From Streptomyces capoamus (GTDB taxonomy: Bacteria > Actinomycetota > Actinomycetes > Streptomycetales > Streptomycetaceae), in the NCBI RefSeq assembly GCF_014654935.1, contig NZ_BNBF01000012.1, positions 91,190 to 123,236 on the forward strand: 32,047 nt of DNA. The letters are read 5' to 3'. Positions within the stretch are counted from its first letter, which is position 1. Every line of letters starts with the position of its first letter. Position numbers and translations under genes: made by a program. The notes beneath the pieces were generated by a model. The model had not been told where the DNA came from, did no database searches, and saw nothing but the letters and a program-made list of their open reading frames with translations. Positions 29,875 to 32,047 of the stretch are shown in pieces.

Positions 29875-30764
29875 CGCACATCGTCGTCCTCGGCAGCACG
29901 AACATGGACCTCGTCACCTACGTCGCCCAGCCCCCGCAGCGCGGGGAGACCGTCACGGGGCGGGAGTTCCGCACCGTCCCCGGCGGCAAGGGCGCCAACC
30001 AGGCGATCGCCGCGGCCCGGGCCGGCGCCACCGTCTCCATGATCGGCGCGGTCGGCAACGACGCCTACGGCGTGCGGCTGCGCGACACCCTCGAACACTC
30101 CGGTGTGGACACCGACTTCCTGCGCACGGTCGAGGGCCCCTCGGGCACCGCGCACATCGTGGTGGACGACGAGGGCGGCAACGCGATCGTCGTCGTCCCC
30201 GGCGCCAACGGCACGGTCGACCACCTCTCCCCCGGCGACGAGGGCGTGATCGCCACCGCCGACGCCCTGCTGCTGCAACTGGAGATCCCGTCGCAGGCCG
30301 TCGTCGCGGGGGCGCAGGCGGCCCGCCGGCACGGCGTCCGTACGGTCCTCACCCCGTCCCCGGTCCGGCCGCTGCCCGAGGAGCTCCTGCGCGCCACCGA
30401 CCTGTTGGTGCCGAACGAGTACGAGGCCGTCACCCTCACCGGCCGCACCGACCCGCGCGAGGCCGCCGCCGCCCTGCTGGACCTGGTGCCGGAGGTCGCC
30501 GTCACTCTGGGCGCCACGGGCTGCCTGTACCTGGCCCGGGGCGCCGAACCCCTGGTGATCCCCGCGCCCCGGGTGACGGCCGTCGACTCCACCGGCGCCG
30601 GCGACACCTTCGTCGGCACGCTCGCGGTGGCCCTCGCCGAGGAGAGACCGGTACGCGAGGCCCTGTCCTGGGCGGCGGCCGCCGCGGCGATCTCCGTCCA
30701 GCGGCCAGGGGCGTCGGCGTCGATGCCGTACCGCCCGGAGATCGAGGCCCAGTACGGCGCGTGA
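29871..30764 (+). CDS. rbsK: Ribokinase (PfkB family)
   Basis: 297 aa, phosphorylates D-ribose to ribose 5-phosphate. PfkB signature 1 is TVPGGKGANQAIAAARAG (about residues 37-54), the substrate-contact GSTNMDLV is at 8-15, and signature 2 is VDSTGAGDTFVGTLAVAL with the catalytic Asp in GAGD. The N(P)NEYE segment VPNEYEAVTLTG is also present. The ATG overlaps the stop of the glycohydrolase remnant. Pairing with ADP-ribosylglycohydrolases suggests that the kinase originally recovered ribose released from ADP-ribose; this is inference from neighbourhood. Length is normal and nothing indicates damage. Confidence 0.93.
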   Translation: MTHIVVLGSTNMDLVTYVAQPPQRGETVTGREFRTVPGGKGANQAIAAARAGATVSMIGAVGNDAYGVRLRDTLEHSGVDTDFLRTVEGPSGTAHIVVDDEGGNAIVVVPGANGTVDHLSPGDEGVIATADALLLQLEIPSQAVVAGAQAARRHGVRTVLTPSPVRPLPEELLRATDLLVPNEYEAVTLTGRTDPREAAAALLDLVPEVAVTLGATGCLYLARGAEPLVIPAPRVTAVDSTGAGDTFVGTLAVALAEERPVREALSWAAAAAAISVQRPGASASMPYRPEIEAQYGA

Positions 30765-30785
30765 GGACGACGACCGCCGGTGGAT

Positions 30786-30845
30786 GCCGAGGGCGCCCGG
30801 CCGTTTCGCTGTGCGGCTGCCGCCGCGTGGCCGGGCGCCCTCGGC
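30786..30845. terminator. Bidirectional terminator between rbsK and lgt
   Basis: Perfect 17-bp inverted repeat GCCGAGGGCGCCCGGCC (30786-30802) / GGCCGGGCGCCCTCGGC (30829-30845) with a 26-nt loop, 21 nt after rbsK and 16 nt after the opposing lgt stop. Confidence 0.85.
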
Positions 30846-30861
30846 GCCGTGACACGAACGG

Positions 30862-31881
30862 TCAGCTCTTGCGGGCCGACTCCGTCTCGTCCTGCGGCGA
30901 CTCCTGGGAGTCCCCGGTCCGCTCCTCGCCCTCGGCACGAGCCTGCTCGCCCGCTACCGGAGCGTCGGAGACACCCGTGGCCGGAGCGTCGGAGGCACCC
31001 GCGGACGACTGGCCGGAGGCACCCGCGGCCGGAGCGTCGGAGGCATCCTCCGCCGAGCCGCCGGAGGCACCCGGCTCGACGACGGCTTCCCGTCCCGGCC
31101 GCTTCTTCGCCGACAGCACCATGTACGCCACGGCCAGCAGGAAGACGATCAGCGCGGTCCAGTCGTTCAGCCGGAGGCCCAGGATGTGGTGGGCGTCGTC
31201 CACCCGCATGTACTCGATCCAGCCCCGGCCCACGCAGTACGCGGCGACGTACAGGGCGAACGCCCGGCCGTGCCCCAGCTTGAAGCGGCGGTCCGCCCAG
31301 ATGACCAGCAGGCCCACGCCGACGCACCACAGGGACTCGTACAGGAAGGTCGGGTGGTAGTAGCCCGGCACCCGGCCGCCCTCGGAGGAGGTGATGTGCA
31401 GCGCCCAGGGGAGATGGGTCTCGCGGCCGTACAGCTCCTGGTTGAACCAGTTGCCCCAGCGGCCGATGGCCTGCGCGAAGGCGATGCCGGGGGCGACGGC
31501 GTCGGCGTAGGCGGGCATCGGGACGCCCCGGCGGCGCGCGCCGATCCACGCGCCCAGCGCGCCGAGCGCGATCGCGCCCCAGATGCCCAGGCCGCCCTCC
31601 CACACCTTGAAGGCGTCCACCCAGTCGCGGCCCTCGCTGAAGTACAGCTCGTAGTCCGTGATCACGTGGTAGAGCCGGCCGCCGACCAGGCCGAACGGCA
31701 CGGCCCAGACGGCGATGTCGGCGACCGTTCCGGACTGCCCTCCGCGGGCGATCCAGCGCTTGTTGCCGAGCCAGACGGCAACGAAGACGCCGATGATGAT
31801 GCAGAAGGCGTAGCCGCGCAGCGGGATGGGGCCGAGATACAGCACCCCGTGCGACGGGCTGGGGATGTAGGCAAGGTTCAT
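30862..31881 (-). CDS. lgt: Prolipoprotein diacylglyceryl transferase
   Basis: 339 aa polytopic membrane enzyme that adds diacylglycerol to the lipobox cysteine of prolipoproteins, the first step of lipoprotein maturation. Hydrophobic segments begin with YAFCIIIGVFVAVWLG, followed by FGLVGGRLYHVITDYE, WEGGLGIWGAIALG and the Lgt signature GRWGNWFNQELYGRET (conserved Arg, Asn and Glu), then HPTFLYESLW and the final segments to about residue 260. The last 75 or so residues form a soluble, disordered Ala/Ser/Glu-rich tail with imperfect repeats (GASDAPA, GVSDAPV), typical of Streptomyces Lgt but variable in length. ATG at 31879-31881. Downstream of a DsbA-like gene in the same orientation. Confidence 0.95.
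   Translation of the reverse strand: MNLAYIPSPSHGVLYLGPIPLRGYAFCIIIGVFVAVWLGNKRWIARGGQSGTVADIAVWAVPFGLVGGRLYHVITDYELYFSEGRDWVDAFKVWEGGLGIWGAIALGALGAWIGARRRGVPMPAYADAVAPGIAFAQAIGRWGNWFNQELYGRETHLPWALHITSSEGGRVPGYYHPTFLYESLWCVGVGLLVIWADRRFKLGHGRAFALYVAAYCVGRGWIEYMRVDDAHHILGLRLNDWTALIVFLLAVAYMVLSAKKRPGREAVVEPGASGGSAEDASDAPAAGASGQSSAGASDAPATGVSDAPVAGEQARAEGEERTGDSQESPQDETESARKS
30955..31078. repeat. Imperfect repeats coding the Lgt C-terminal tail
   Basis: The block GGAGCGTCGGAG recurs three times with flanking GCACCCG variants. On the minus strand it encodes ASDAP/GAS segments of the low-complexity tail. Confidence 0.7.
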
Positions 31882-31963
31882 GGCAAGTCCGACGCTACCG
31901 TGCCGGGCCGCGGGGACGGCAAGCAGCCCGGCTACGGGTGCGTAACGGGGGCGTGAGAAACGC

Positions 31964-32047
31964 TTACCCGCGGTCGGCGGCCTCCACCATCTGCTTGAGC
32001 TTGGCCGGGGTCATCGTCTGGTCCTGGTAGATGTTCTTGCCGCCGAG
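31964..32047 (-). CDS. C-terminus of a DsbA/thioredoxin-like protein (partial)
   Basis: Only the last 27 codons are inside the window, ending GGKNIYQDQTMTPAKLKQMV and then EAADRG. The GK-N-x-YQ element followed by TPAKLKQ resembles the C-terminus of DsbA-family oxidoreductases, which lie next to lgt and trpA in Streptomyces as I recall. The cis-Pro and CxxC regions are outside the window. It runs toward lgt with an 82-bp gap. Confidence 0.65.
   Translation of the reverse strand, partial: LGGKNIYQDQTMTPAKLKQMVEAADRG

Overview
The window is high-GC actinobacterial DNA, almost certainly Streptomyces. Coding regions carry strong third-position GC bias, GTG starts and ATGA/GTGA stop-start overlaps are frequent, and the chromosomal frame (pyk, chorismate mutase, gltBD, a VIT transporter, ribokinase, lgt) is one I recognise from Streptomyces chromosomes. 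No tRNA, rRNA, insertion sequence or CRISPR array was seen.

Layout. 1-588 (-): start of pyruvate kinase. 808-2613 (+): Tat-exported 5'-nucleotidase, ending at a very strong hairpin. 2711-9609 (-): an L-lysine/diamine N-hydroxylase with a translationally coupled PLP decarboxylase (a DesA/DesB-like pair without the rest of a siderophore cluster), an NmrA-type NAD(P)-binding protein, aminopeptidase N and a chorismate mutase. 9745-9838: a 10-bp minisatellite, followed by a HEVAH metallopeptidase-like protein with a C-terminal zinc ribbon (9883-10776, +).

10863-21037 is the most notable part. It is a compact 11-gene block whose members match, one by one, the KstR2 regulon that mycobacteria and rhodococci use to degrade the last two steroid rings (HIP, the C/D-ring remnant of cholesterol and bile acids). 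The genes are two SDRs (Rv3548c/Rv3549c types), EchA20, IpdA, IpdB, IpdC, FadA6, KstR2, IpdF and two acyl-CoA dehydrogenases. Both divergent promoters in the block carry the same 20-bp palindromic element, which fits the published KstR2 consensus. FadD3, the ring A/B enzymes (KstD, Ksh, Hsa) and uptake genes are not in the window. The block therefore looks like a self-regulated lower-pathway module sitting between ordinary Streptomyces core genes.

21034-27946 (-): a vWA-domain protein, then gltD and gltB (glutamate synthase) with an 8-nt overlap and a terminator behind gltD. The 434-bp region upstream of gltB holds GlnR-like motifs and a short GC-rich repeat. 28381-29112 (-): a VIT-family Fe/Mn transporter with two DtxR-type iron-box-like palindromes upstream. 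29333-29874 (+): two tandem ADP-ribosylglycohydrolase genes, each collapsed by an internal deletion, still coupled to an intact ribokinase (29871-30764). A 17-bp-stem terminator separates ribokinase from the convergent lgt (30862-31881, -). The window ends in the C-terminus of a DsbA/thioredoxin-like protein.
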